Assembly: GCA_010909725.1 (NCBI GenBank)
Contig: JAACMV010000021.1
Coordinates: forward strand, 165,497-229,496
DNA: 64,000 nucleotides
Direction of reading: 5' to 3'
From: Picochlorum sp. 'celeri'
Taxonomy: Eukaryota > Chlorophyta > Trebouxiophyceae
Shown piece after piece: positions 1 to 10,350 of this stretch (position 1 is its first letter; each line of letters starts with the position of its first letter). The notes beneath the pieces were generated by a model. That model was not told the origin of the DNA, searched no databases, and worked only from the letters and a program-made list of their open reading frames with translations. The translations under genes were made by a program, and so were the position numbers.

Positions 1-189
1 GATAGCAACAGAGTTATCAAATCAAAGGCTCTAGTGTACGACAAAAGGAGCGACGAGGCGCCGAGAATCGACAGAGAGAAAAAAGCTCCTGTGAAAGAAA
101 AGGAAAAGTTGAAACGAATCAAGGGTCAAAGCACGCATTCCTCTTGGAAGAGCGAAGGTGAAATGCTTTTGAGACAACAATATGACTGA
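1..189 (+). CDS. 3' end of an unidentified lysine-rich protein (partial)
   Basis: Frame 1 is open from the first base to a TGA at 187-189, giving the last 62 residues of a protein whose 5' part lies outside the window. The tail is highly charged (Lys/Arg/Glu) and ends in a more ordered stretch (IKGQSTHSSWKSEGEM, then LLRQQYD). That Lys-rich plus Trp-containing tail is reminiscent of nucleolar ribosome-biogenesis factors, but I cannot name the family. It converges on the next gene, with 45 bp between the two stop codons. Confidence 0.6.
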   Translation, partial: DSNRVIKSKALVYDKRSDEAPRIDREKKAPVKEKEKLKRIKGQSTHSSWKSEGEMLLRQQYD

Positions 190-234
190 CATGTCATTAT
201 TCAAAACAAAATTTATTTATTTATTCATGGATCT

Positions 235-1808
235 TCAACCACTCTCAGTTATATCTGAAGATGTATCATCTTTTATGTGGGATTTTATCACACTCTCAAA
301 CGCAGAAGCCACCAAAGCAATCCTTGTCCCTGGTAGTATTTGCAAATCAAAGTCCTTGTATACAGAATCTGTTACGCCATACACCTTGTCGGCCAACTCT
401 TTGCTTTCTTCCATCGTTGCAGGAAACGATGATAGCATATTTTCAAATTCTAATGTCTGGTTGTCTTGGCTGGCAGAGGCTTCAGTCCCCTTGCCATGCA
501 CATCTTTCAATCTATCATATGACCATTTCAGCGATGATAAAATTGGTCCGTAGAGCTTACTGCTCGCTACATCACATTCACTAATATTCAGAGATGCCTT
601 CTCACTCTCATCAGCACCAGGACTCGACTTTCCTTGGTCTGAATGATTGGATTCTCCCTCTTCATGTGGCGAATCTTTGGTTTCAGAGTACCCTTCACCT
701 ACAAACAGTGAACATGCCTCGTCTTCGTTCTTTCTTTGGCGCTTTGGATTATCATTACTTATTAAGCTCGCCACATCACTCGCACGAGGGCTATCTTTCG
801 CCTGACTGGGATGCACCAGTGAGGAATCTCTCCTCTGCTGCCGAGGGTGTTTCCCATGGTGCTGCAGTGCATTCCCCTTGATCGGGCTAATACCTTCATC
901 GGCGCTGGATGATACGATCTTTTCTTTCAAATTAATGTTCTGTGATACAGACTTGCCAAAAGACTTGGCCTTAGAGTCGGTCAGATCACTACCATCATAT
1001 GTGAGTGATGCTGATGGTGTCCCACCCATTTCTACTAGAAATCGAATCACCTCATGCGACGTGGACACAAGCCACAGCACTTGATATATTGTACTCTGTG
1101 TCGTACAAACCCCTTCCAATTCCTTCGGGAGCTCGTCCCGCGAGTGTGCATGCACTGCCTCCTGAATAACTCGCCTCACATGGCCCATGGCCGTACTGAA
1201 TGCTTTCCTATCATTCTCTCTCACGTCATCCTCCACCCCCAGATCGCACCTCGATTCCGTCTTTCGTATATAGTCGTAAAAATCTTTGTTCAATTCTATA
1301 TCCCCAAATCGCACCAGAACTTCAGCCAGAGAGGACTCGTTCGCCTCTGCATGCTCTGACACCAAAGCCCCCTCATCACCTCTCTCCTCTCCCTCCGACA
1401 CACCATGATCACGTGCACTAGACTCATCTTTAGGTACACTCTCTTCTGCCTTGCGTTTCTTTGGACTTGGAGGCACCACAGCAACCCTCTGCACACCCTC
1501 CTTCCCTTCCTCTACAGGACTGGTGCTGTAGTGAACATTCAGCTGCTTGAATGCCTTGGACGTCTCTGCAGCAAAATACCCTCAGATGTATTTACATGTC
1601 CCCACAGTGTTGCCTTTACTCAGTATAACGTACCAATGACGTGCGAATTCTCCTCTGCTGGGGAACTGCTGGGTCCGTTGGCCAGAACTGCCTCATCCCC
1701 TACAGTCAGAGTGGCTCCGATATCACGGATTCCATCGATTTCATGTGTTCGTAGCTTTTTACAGGTATTACCAATGTCTCCATTGGATTCCTGACTGGTT
1801 CGTGACAT
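235..1808 (-). CDS. orphan protein, two exons, 501 aa
   Basis: Two exons, 1808-1634 and 1565-235, separated by a 68-nt intron with a GTACGT donor and a TGCTGCAG acceptor; the junction is phase 1 and keeps one continuous frame from ATG 1808 to the stop at 235. The long second frame alone opens on GTG and is not a full gene. A compact, probably folded segment with Trp, Tyr and hydrophobic residues occupies roughly residues 125-215. The rest is Ser/Glu/Lys-rich and probably disordered, with a basic PKKRKAEE stretch near residue 90 that could be a nuclear localisation signal. I recognise no family; nuclear location is inference. Confidence 0.65.
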
Positions 1809-1905
1809 GCCCTGTGTTGACCCTTTTCGAAGGACAAACGCAGACAGTGCGTCACCATGTACCCTTCTATCAATATCCAATGGTATTATAATTTTACATA
1901 AAATA

Positions 1906-3438
1906 TTATTCAGGATCTTGGGTAAACAAGGCCTGGATTTCGTCGAAATCTTTTCCTTTGGTCTCTGGAACGTTGGAAAAGACCCACCACATGCCACCAC
2001 AGGTGATCAGAAAGATGGCGAAGAAGGTTCCATTGGCTCCAAAGACCACCACGGATGTCAAGAATACTTGGCAGACGATAAAGTTGGTGATCCAATTGAA
2101 AAAGCTTGCAATGCCCATGCAGAATCCCCTCACATCCTGCCTGAAAATCTCAGAGCAAATGATCCATGGGATCGGACCTAATCCTGGCGAGAAGGCGAGG
2201 AGATATGCGCATGTGAGGAGAAATATAGATGCAGAGTAGACGAATGGCGTGGGACAGGTGTGCTCAAAGGCGGTGACACGGTCCTTATCAAGCGAAGATG
2301 CACACAGCGCTGTTGCATTGAACATCTCATGCTCATCCGTGCTGATGCAAGTACCATCTGTATATGAAGAATCCATACAGAAGACACATCCAGATGAGAT
2401 GCACGCGGAGCATGTCGTGGGCAATGATGGACATGTTGAAGCCCCTTGAGCAGGGTCCACCAGTGGGGATGTGCGAGAAGAAAGGGTGAAAGCCACGCCC
2501 ATCCCCAGCAATGTCACCGCGACACCGAAAAGGCTGGTCAAAAGCACTCGTCTCCTACCATGATGATCAATGGTCCTCTTTCCAACAAGTGTCCCAAGGA
2601 AATTGCATCCAGCTGGTATCATGGACAGTTTCAGAGAGGTCTGAATCGATACAATCCCCGCACTCTCTAATATCAAGGGTAGAAAATACATGACGGTGTT
2701 GATACCCGCCAATTGCTGAAGCATTTGAAGCCCAACACCAAGCTTCACTTGATCCCATACAGGTCTCTCTAGAACACTCTTCCACGCCCTTTTTGCAGTT
2801 TGCACATGTTCAAGAGACATGCCAGTACTCGTCTTCTCATGCGCAGGCTTTATGTATACTAATCCTACAGCCTGAATACACGCTGGTATGATTGACAAGC
2901 CGAGCATCACCCTCCACGTGCCCTTCACATAACTGCACACCACATTCACAATGTATGCTGCCAGCTGTCCAACTGTCACATACACTGTATTCATCGTCAC
3001 AAACTCCCCTCGTACATGCGCAGGTGCATGCTCACTAATGAATACTGGAACAATCACTGCCGATGCACCAATGGCAAGCCCCACAATGAATCGACCCAAA
3101 ATCAACTCCAAACATGAGCCTGCAAAGCACATCAGGATGCCACCCAGCACAAAGATACCGTCGGTCAACACCAATATCCTATGCCTTCCATACATATCAG
3201 CCGCCATCCCAAACACGACACTCCCCAGCGCTCCGCCGATGAGCGTACTGGACACGATAGTTCCCTGAATCCAAGACGAATATACTGGGTCGTCATCAGG
3301 GAACATATCATCCTGTCGAATATACGGGAGAGCCCCAGCAATCACTCCAGTATCAAAACCGAACAAGAACCCTCCCAGTGAGGCTACGGTACTACAGACA
3401 AACAGCGATGCCTTTGGGGCATTGAGACTTGACGACAT
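1906..3438 (-). CDS. MFS inositol/sugar:H+ symporter, plant INT-like
   Basis: A 510-aa, single-exon major facilitator protein with 12 predicted membrane helices. The sugar-porter marks visible are GFLFGFDTGVIAGA in helix 1, a GR..VGL.IG helix-4 motif, QQLAGINTVMYF in helix 7, a GRR loop and PETKG after helix 12. A Cys-rich loop of about 60 residues (336-395, at least eight Cys) lies between helices 9 and 10, where plant INT2-type inositol transporters carry a PSI-like extracellular domain, so myo-inositol is the best substrate guess. The PESPR motif expected after helix 6 is missing and the central loop is short. The first ATG is at 3438; the upstream in-frame GTG was not used. Confidence 0.85.
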   Translation of the reverse strand: MSSSLNAPKASLFVCSTVASLGGFLFGFDTGVIAGALPYIRQDDMFPDDDPVYSSWIQGTIVSSTLIGGALGSVVFGMAADMYGRHRILVLTDGIFVLGGILMCFAGSCLELILGRFIVGLAIGASAVIVPVFISEHAPAHVRGEFVTMNTVYVTVGQLAAYIVNVVCSYVKGTWRVMLGLSIIPACIQAVGLVYIKPAHEKTSTGMSLEHVQTAKRAWKSVLERPVWDQVKLGVGLQMLQQLAGINTVMYFLPLILESAGIVSIQTSLKLSMIPAGCNFLGTLVGKRTIDHHGRRRVLLTSLFGVAVTLLGMGVAFTLSSRTSPLVDPAQGASTCPSLPTTCSACISSGCVFCMDSSYTDGTCISTDEHEMFNATALCASSLDKDRVTAFEHTCPTPFVYSASIFLLTCAYLLAFSPGLGPIPWIICSEIFRQDVRGFCMGIASFFNWITNFIVCQVFLTSVVVFGANGTFFAIFLITCGGMWWVFSNVPETKGKDFDEIQALFTQDPE

Positions 3439-3514
3439 GTCGCTGAGCACATGTTTCTCTTCTTCTTCTTATAATGATGATGATGACATATCGGTGTATC
3501 AAAAATAATATTTA

Positions 3515-4138
3515 TTATTCATCGTCACTGCAACTGCTATCATCGTCATACAGGGCCAATTTCTTCCCAGGCTTTTTCAATTCGCTCACGGGAGCTCGAG
3601 CCAATCCAGCCGAGACGGCCACCTTGACATCTTGTCGAGTCTTTTTCGCCATATCCTTTACTTCTTGGACATCTACTTCTACATCTACGTCTGGTTTCTG
3701 CACGGATTTCTTCACATACTCCATCGCCACCTTTTCCAATTCCCTCTCCTGGGCCTGGCTCTGCCAGGTCCTCAGCTTGGCCTCTGCAGTCTTGTGCCTC
3801 ACCCTCCTCCCTTGCAGGTCTCGACATGCGTCTATATTGTCCGTCATCTTATGTTTACCAGCAGCCTTGAGGTTAGAACCAAAACCACCCTTTCCACCCA
3901 CGAGTGGAAGAACACAGTGGACCATTGAGCCGTGCTGTAGTGTGTCTAGGGATGACCGACACACATTCTTCCCCGAACTCGTGTACACAGACACCTCTAT
4001 TGTGTCAGAGTCTATATTTTCTACATTTTTCTGTATCCTATGAACCAAAGAAGAGGGCGTATCGTCCTGTGTAACGTCGACAGTGGCAGTTGTTCCATGC
4101 GTGGACGTGACTATGAGTTGTTTGAAGAGCCCAGGCAT
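3515..4138 (-). CDS. SDE2: SDE2-like replication/splicing regulator with ubiquitin-fold processing site
   Basis: A 207-aa protein starting at ATG 4138. Residues 1-80 fit a ubiquitin-like fold that ends in the diagnostic SDE2 cleavage site GGKGGFGS, followed by the conserved CRDLQGRR segment and a charged helical region. In yeast and humans this site is cut by a deubiquitinase-like protease, releasing a C-terminal protein that acts in pre-mRNA splicing and the DNA replication-stress response. The protein is much shorter than human SDE2 because it lacks the long C-terminal region and SAP domain; it ends in an acidic Asp/Ser tail. The family call rests on the GGKGGFGS plus CRDL..RR pair, which is very specific. 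Confidence 0.88.
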   Translation of the reverse strand: MPGLFKQLIVTSTHGTTATVDVTQDDTPSSLVHRIQKNVENIDSDTIEVSVYTSSGKNVCRSSLDTLQHGSMVHCVLPLVGGKGGFGSNLKAAGKHKMTDNIDACRDLQGRRVRHKTAEAKLRTWQSQAQERELEKVAMEYVKKSVQKPDVDVEVDVQEVKDMAKKTRQDVKVAVSAGLARAPVSELKKPGKKLALYDDDSSCSDDE

Positions 4139-4248
4139 TGTTATTGTATTTATAACAATGTCTGATTGAACATTTACACACGACACGTGTTAATAATCAG
4201 AATGACTATGTGATGGCAGTGCATCCTCGCAACAAGAAGAAGACTTGT

Positions 4249-6003
4249 CTATTCGGGAATGACACCAGCATCAAGGACGCGCATTGGGGTGGGCAGTCTT
4301 GCATGCTTCTCTTCTGATACTTCCATCGAGTCCAATGATGATACAGAGTCTTCGGGGTGGATGAGAGACTCGGATTGGGAGGAGGAGGATGCGTCATATG
4401 CCACAACATTGAATGGACACCTGCCCAATCTCTCAGCCACACCCTTGAGCGATCTCAGAGTTTGCTCCATGGATCGGTCCAAGGAGTGGATGGGTTGCTG
4501 GTTGAGGAACTTTTGGAAGGCCTTGCTGGCCTCTTGGGATCTATCCTCGCTCCCTAGGACGTGCTTCCATGCTTCATGCACCTCGTCAAAGTCCCTGACA
4601 GCCTTCAACACAGCCGCGTTGGACTCAAAACCAGCTCCAAGGCCAAGAGCGAGCATCTTTTCACCCTTTCGCACACCCTTTACCGTCTCTGTGTGTGCCA
4701 TAGCGTATAACACCCCTGGACTGGAGGTGTTGCCGTAGTAATAATACGCGTTGATGGCATTCTCCTGTGTCTTCAATGGGTCCACTTGTAAACCCTTGCA
4801 GACACCATCGATGACGGCAGGGCCTCCGGGGTGGATGGCCATGTGGTCCACACCAGAGAACATGTCGGGTACAACCTTGGCCTTGCGGCGAAGCAGCTTG
4901 TTCTTGGCCACCTTGGCAGCGAACTTGATCTTTTCGTGAAAAGGCAGCACAGATTTCCCAACTGCAGTGAGGGTCTTGTTGAGGGCCTTCTGGGATATCT
5001 TCGCGAGCACATCCTTCTTAGGAAGATAGATTCCTCCTACGTCGGTAGTGTCCAGGCGATATCCCATGGACCAGAAGGAGACGTCATCTGTCTGGTACGT
5101 CCTCACCGTCTTTTCCACCTTGTACTTGGCTCTTGACAGGAGTGCTGGGTCTGTTGAGAACATCATGGCACATGCCCCGACCCTAAATATTGCGTTGGGA
5201 ACCATTGAGTCTCTCTGTAGTCCCGTATAAAATCCGCGCGTGATATTCTCGTGGGTGATGACAACGCATGTTCCAGGGCGCTCCCTCCCCCTCAGGAGCT
5301 TGTTTGCACAGTCCATTCCAACGACTCCCGTGGAGCACCCCATGCCCCCAAAGTGAATGACATCGCAGTCGTCACGTAAAGGGTACATGTCCCTGATCAC
5401 GTCCTGGTAGTTGTACTGAGTGCAGAAGGAGATGATCATGTCAATCTCATTGGCAGCGACACCTGTCTTGGCAAATATTTCATCCAAGGCCCTCTTGCAT
5501 ACCACCGCAGCTTCGTTCTCAGCCACCTCTAAGTTCATATTGAAATCTTTGTATTCATCTGTCATGATGAAGGCAACATCTGGACAAGTCAAAAACATTC
5601 CGTCATACAATGCACCGTCATGCCATGCAGATCTTGAGAGTGGGACACGTGCTCGGTCCTCAGGAACCACATACCTTCGATTCTGGGTGGAAACCAAGAC
5701 ATTCTGTTCAACATTGACTTTTCCATCAAGTTTGCCATGAATGATGCATCCTTTTCAGCTACACCCTGCAGGCACGCGAATCATGTGTTATGGACGATGG
5801 AGCGTCAGTCGATTGTGCATCGGCCTTCGGGCAATAGATTTGACCCCGCGACACCCGCTCGTGTAGGTCCCCGGGGCCTCTCGTGCACGCACCACTTGGA
5901 GATAGCTGAATGCCTCCTGTACGGACCACATTTCCTCTTTCTTTGGAGCTGATACACTGTAGTCGACCAAATATACGTCCTGAAGTTTCTTTTGAGCAGC
6001 CAT
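4249..6003 (-). CDS. KCS: 3-ketoacyl-CoA synthase (FAE1/KCS type), catalytic
   Basis: Three exons: 6003-5893, 5765-5675 and 5579-4249, with introns of 127 nt (GTGCGT donor, CTGCAG acceptor) and 95 nt (GTATGT donor, TTGTCCAG acceptor). Phases 0 and 1 join cleanly into 510 aa. The product condenses malonyl-CoA with long acyl-CoAs in very-long-chain fatty acid elongation. The KCS triad is intact: Cys149 in GGMGCSTGV, His317 in HPGGPAVID and Asn351 in YGNTSSPG. The N terminus begins directly at the VYLVDY strand, so the two N-terminal membrane helices of plant KCS enzymes are absent. The last 60 residues are a Ser-rich extension. A divergent paralog starts 600 bp away. Confidence 0.9.
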
Positions 6004-6602
6004 CGCGTCTTGATGAGGCAATTCGTAGAAGCCGTCGATTTCTGTCCGTGTTTCTAGCACGTGTATTAGAGTACGTCACAGCAGTCCAGGGCTGCAAATA
6101 ATTCTCGAATACGCAAACAATTGGTAAATAATACATTGATGAGGGGATCGGCTTCAGATATATTGGCTAAAATCTCTGGCCATGGCATTGAGGAATTGGG
6201 GCTTTGGGGAAGGTTCCTGCTGAGAGAGGGCACTTACAAGTTGCCTCTCTGTGAGGTGTTTGTATGGCATCTCAGCACAAGAGCTATATGTCACATCGAA
6301 TGTTGTGTAGACGTGGATTCTACAGGATGCGGCGAAGGAGGGGCGTGAATCGATGGTGCGTGTACAAAGCCACGCACTGCAGGATTATCATTGCAGTCTT
6401 GGGCCACATAAATGGGATGGACCAAACCTAGGCAATCAAATGTTGGTGGTTTGAGGTAGCTTCCGGCCGCAACCCTTTTACTAGAGGTGATTGGATGCAA
6501 TTCTGGGGCACGGTTTGCAAGTAGTTGTACAGATTGTAATTATTGGAAAGGAATTTTGGACAAACGGACAACAAGATACTGGGATAAGTGCTGATCTTAA
6601 CA
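6004..6602. promoter_or_regulatory. shared intergenic promoter region of the divergent KCS pair
   Basis: About 600 bp lie between the two divergent KCS start codons. I see no supported coding region or RNA gene here. The stretch must hold both promoters; no clear TATA box stands out. Confidence 0.4.
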
Positions 6603-8045
6603 ATGAAGACACAAGCTGTATACGTACTGGATCACGCTTGTTATAAGCCTCCAAGGGAGTGGAGCGTAACGCTACAGGAGTCAGCAAGCATATTTTCAAC
6701 GATTTTCAACGAGCCAGAGTTGGAAAAGGTCACGAATCGACTGGAGCACATGCCCTTGTCCGATATGACCTACTGGCCTCCTGCATTTCAGGAGTACCCT
6801 CTTCGATTGAGCATTGAGAAATCAAAGGACGAGATGGGAGAGGTTTTCGAAAGCGCAGTGGTTCCATTTCTTGCCAATCACAATTTGAGAGGATCGGATT
6901 TGGATGTGGTTGTCACCGCCTGCTCTGTGTTTGCAAGCGTCCCTCCGCAATCTGCTAGGCTCTGCAATACTTTAGGATGCAGGTCTGATGTTACTGCATT
7001 CAACATGTCTGGAACAGGTGATTCACTCGGGGCAAGCGCCGTGAGCCTTGGAGCAAAGTTGATCAAAGAAAAAAAAGAACCTGGATATGCGCTGGTTGTT
7101 GTGGCAGAGAATTTATCCTGCCTCCTGTACTCTGGAAATGATGACCGCTTTTTGGAGTCCGATGTGACATATAGGCTTGGATGCAGCATGATATTACTGA
7201 CGACGCATAAAAGTGACAAGGCATGTGCAAAGTACAAAATTGTTGCCACAGGTGGCCTGCACCCATCGGTGGATCCAGATCAAAGATTTGAAGAATTTAT
7301 GCTGGACTCATCGAAAAAAGTTGGATTCCGTTGGAACAATAATCCTGAATCATACGGCCAGAAGCTGAAACAGCTGTTAGAGCAACAGATCTCTCAATTA
7401 TCAGGTAGCTTGGATGAGAGAGCTGCAGCTAGGTCACAGAATCTCGTGAAGCGCATTCTGAAAGGCTCAAAGGAGCCTCTTCGTAACGCCGACCCTCTTA
7501 ATGTAGATCACATAATTTTGCAGCCGAGTCATCCAGATCTCATCACCGTGGGATATGAGAGCATAGGCCTCGCCAATGCCAAAAATCAGCAGGAGAGCTC
7601 CAAAGCTGCCTTTTGGCGCTTTGGAAACACAGGGCCAAGCGGTATATGGTATGCCCTGAATCACAGAGAGTCCTCCAAGGGCATACAAAAGGGAGAATCT
7701 GTCCTCATGATTGGCATCAGTGGTCGACTTTATGTCAACTCTTTGGTATTGCAATCAATGAAGAACAATCACACACCAATGGCACAGACATGGTCTGATA
7801 TTATCAACGATACAGAGACCAAGAAGAAGATCGAGATGGAATTTGATGCATATCTTCAGGGCAAAAAGATTCGATCCCTCGAACGTTCATCTTCAACTGC
7901 TGCAAAACTTCGGCAGGAGTCTCAAAACCCACAATTCTACCCATACATCCATGGAGTCTTTGAGGCTGATATGTCCAGATTCAAGGAAGCTTTGGCAGAG
8001 ATGGAACCACAATATCACGAGTTCGTCATGAATTCCGAGAGATAG
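6603..8045 (+). CDS. 3-ketoacyl-CoA synthase paralog with degenerate active site
   Basis: A 480-aa single-exon protein from ATG 6603. It follows the KCS fold throughout: VYVLDHACYKPP at the N terminus (as plant KCS), the TYWPP turn, and FGNTGPSGIWY with the catalytic Asn. The nucleophile position is changed: the expected G-M-G-C-S is SGTGDS, putting Asp140 where Cys belongs. The His block (HPGG in the neighbour) reads LQPSHPD, so the His is replaced or displaced. Such a protein should not form the acyl-thioester intermediate, so it is probably a pseudoenzyme or regulatory partner of the neighbouring active KCS (inference). The frame is intact with no stops, arguing against simple decay. Confidence 0.85.
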   Translation: MKTQAVYVLDHACYKPPREWSVTLQESASIFSTIFNEPELEKVTNRLEHMPLSDMTYWPPAFQEYPLRLSIEKSKDEMGEVFESAVVPFLANHNLRGSDLDVVVTACSVFASVPPQSARLCNTLGCRSDVTAFNMSGTGDSLGASAVSLGAKLIKEKKEPGYALVVVAENLSCLLYSGNDDRFLESDVTYRLGCSMILLTTHKSDKACAKYKIVATGGLHPSVDPDQRFEEFMLDSSKKVGFRWNNNPESYGQKLKQLLEQQISQLSGSLDERAAARSQNLVKRILKGSKEPLRNADPLNVDHIILQPSHPDLITVGYESIGLANAKNQQESSKAAFWRFGNTGPSGIWYALNHRESSKGIQKGESVLMIGISGRLYVNSLVLQSMKNNHTPMAQTWSDIINDTETKKKIEMEFDAYLQGKKIRSLERSSSTAAKLRQESQNPQFYPYIHGVFEADMSRFKEALAEMEPQYHEFVMNSER

Positions 8046-8049
8046 TAGA

Positions 8050-8054
8050 TGTAA
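8050..8054 (+). terminator. poly(A) signal TGTAA of the KCS paralog
   Basis: TGTAA lies 5 nt after the stop codon at 8045. TGTAA is the standard polyadenylation signal of chlorophyte algae; the short distance fits a very compact 3' end. Confidence 0.45.
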
Positions 8055-8376
8055 AGCAAAAATGAGACAATATCGTCCCATCATGGGACTCCCATGCATC
8101 TTCATTCTGATCCCGTATTCTCGGATGGATCAAACCCGCATGAACCTTCCGACAAGCCTACGGCCAACCATGCATCAATCCGCCGATAATACATGCTATG
8201 GACATATGCCACTGCTATAACAGAATCCCTGCTTATTCTTTCCACATAACGAGTGCTTCAGCACCAACCACCCTGCTCGCGTGTTTGACTGCGGACGCAC
8301 GGGTGCTACGTTCCAAGAAATATAGATTTTCCAGCAAGCCGTGGACGCTTTTGGCATTTAATTACGTATTATTTCG

Positions 8377-10350
8377 ATGAATATGGGTCGACGGGACCGT
8401 GCTACTGCTTTCATGGATGACATGGAGCACGGGCACTCTGTGAATGCCAAGAACTCACACTCCTCAGACGATACTGACCAATCTTTCGAGAAGAAATCGC
8501 TGGTTGAAGAGCTCAATGACTTGAGTTCCAATACGGGACGTTTGAAGAGCCGATTGGGTGACCGCCATCAGTATGCGGGAGTCGATATTGCATTTGAAGG
8601 CATCACAGTAGAAGTTGGACGAGGGAAAAAATCGAAAACCATATTGTCAGATATTTCTGGGTACATGAGATCAGGATCTCTCACAGCCCTGATGGGTCCC
8701 TCGGGATCGGGTAAGACGACGCTTGTCGATGTCATTACAAAAAGAAAGAATACTGGGAGGAGAAGGGGCATTGTGTTGTATAATGGGGAAAAGCCAAAGG
8801 AGTCTTTTTTGAAGTATCATGTGGCATACGTGCAGCAAGATGACGCTCTGATAGTCAATATGACGGTGAAAGAGACATTGCTATATAATTATGATCTTGT
8901 TATGGGTAAATTTACTGGGAAGAGAGATAGAAACGAGGCTGTTGAGCGGGTGTTGGAAGATCTTGCCTTGAGCGGATGCAGGGACACAATGGTAGGGTCA
9001 TCCTTTCAGCGAGGTATAAGCGGTGGACAGCGCAAGCGAGTGGCAATCGGGATAAGTCTCTTGGGGAATCCAAGCGTGCTTTTTATGGATGAACCGACGA
9101 GCGGGCTGGATTCTTTCACTGCATATGAAATCATATCCCTGGTAAAATCCTTGGCATCTCGGGGCTTGACAACAATTTCTACGATTCACGCTCCTAATTC
9201 GTCCATTTTTGCACTATTTGATACTTTGATGATTCTTTTAGACGGAAAAACAGTGTACTTGGGGGATGCACGCGCTGCCATTGAGTTTTTCAAATCATTT
9301 GGGTTTGATGGGCCTCGGGATTCCAGTCCTGCAGACTGGCTGACAGCGATTGTGGTCCAGACGTCCCGTTTGCATCGCTCAGAGAAGTTGGCTAGATATT
9401 ATGAGAAGAGCCACTTGCATAGCGACACCGTAGCGTACCTGAAAACGAAACAGGAGGATGGAGCAGTTGAAGGTTTGGGCAGCATGATGCACATGCATTC
9501 TCCTTCTTGGTTCAAGCGGACTGGGCTCTTCAGCACACTCTGTATCATTCGACATAGGATGAAGGCAAACTATCGCATGGCTAACTTTGTCATACCACGA
9601 GTCTTTGAAAAGGCGATATTTGCCATTTTTATACTGACTTTGTATTGGGGGGTGGGAAAAGAATTGCCAGAGGATGCAGATTATCAAACCGAGCTGGCAA
9701 GACCCATGTCCATCACGACAGCGCTCTTCATGTGGGGCATCTTGCCTGCGTTTGGTAGCGTCAGCGTAATCCCTTCCATATATCATGAGCGGAATCTATT
9801 TGATCGAGAGAAGAGATCAGGGTATTACAACTCTGGCTCATATCTCTTTGCAAAAGTCTTTGAAGAAGGGTTGATAGCATTCCTGACATCTGCTGCATTA
9901 GCATGCGCAGTGTGGTTTGCCCTCTCCTTGACAGGGTCATGGGCATTGTTCTGGTTGGTTTACTTTGTCACAACTCTGGTTGGCATTGTCATGGCCTATG
10001 GCTTCGCAGCGGTCGCACCAAATACCGAGTACGCAATTATCATGTGTGCTGGGATCAATATCATTTTACTCTTTTTCGTGGGCTTGTTGATTCGCTGGCA
10101 AGACATTCCAGCGTACTGGAAATGGTTGGTGTACATCAACCACCTTCACTACTCTTGGGCAGCATTGATGACAAATCAATTCACAGTGGAGGATGTGATC
10201 GCACCGTTCAATATTCCCATCCTGAAGTACTTCAACTTGGACTCCACATTGAACGCGTGGGGTTACCTGGGATACGAGTCCATCTTCATCGTGGTGTTCT
10301 TCCTGCTTGGCTCTTGTGCGCTTCGCTTCATCAATTACGGAAAAAGATGA
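8377..10350 (+). CDS. ABCG (White/WBC) half-size ABC transporter
   Basis: A 657-aa protein from ATG 8377 with the reverse domain order typical of the ABCG family: nucleotide-binding domain first, then six membrane helices. Visible motifs are Walker A GPSGSGKTT, Q-loop VQQDD, signature SGGQRKRVAIG, Walker B LFMDEPTSGLDS and the H-loop His in STIHAPNSS. The C-terminal half has ABC2-type membrane segments and ends FINYGKR. Half-transporters of this group dimerise and export lipids, sterols or wax precursors in plants; the substrate here is unknown. It lies downstream of the KCS pair on the same strand as the pseudo-KCS, so a link to very-long-chain lipid export is possible but only suggested by position. 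Confidence 0.93.
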   Translation: MNMGRRDRATAFMDDMEHGHSVNAKNSHSSDDTDQSFEKKSLVEELNDLSSNTGRLKSRLGDRHQYAGVDIAFEGITVEVGRGKKSKTILSDISGYMRSGSLTALMGPSGSGKTTLVDVITKRKNTGRRRGIVLYNGEKPKESFLKYHVAYVQQDDALIVNMTVKETLLYNYDLVMGKFTGKRDRNEAVERVLEDLALSGCRDTMVGSSFQRGISGGQRKRVAIGISLLGNPSVLFMDEPTSGLDSFTAYEIISLVKSLASRGLTTISTIHAPNSSIFALFDTLMILLDGKTVYLGDARAAIEFFKSFGFDGPRDSSPADWLTAIVVQTSRLHRSEKLARYYEKSHLHSDTVAYLKTKQEDGAVEGLGSMMHMHSPSWFKRTGLFSTLCIIRHRMKANYRMANFVIPRVFEKAIFAIFILTLYWGVGKELPEDADYQTELARPMSITTALFMWGILPAFGSVSVIPSIYHERNLFDREKRSGYYNSGSYLFAKVFEEGLIAFLTSAALACAVWFALSLTGSWALFWLVYFVTTLVGIVMAYGFAAVAPNTEYAIIMCAGINIILLFFVGLLIRWQDIPAYWKWLVYINHLHYSWAALMTNQFTVEDVIAPFNIPILKYFNLDSTLNAWGYLGYESIFIVVFFLLGSCALRFINYGKR

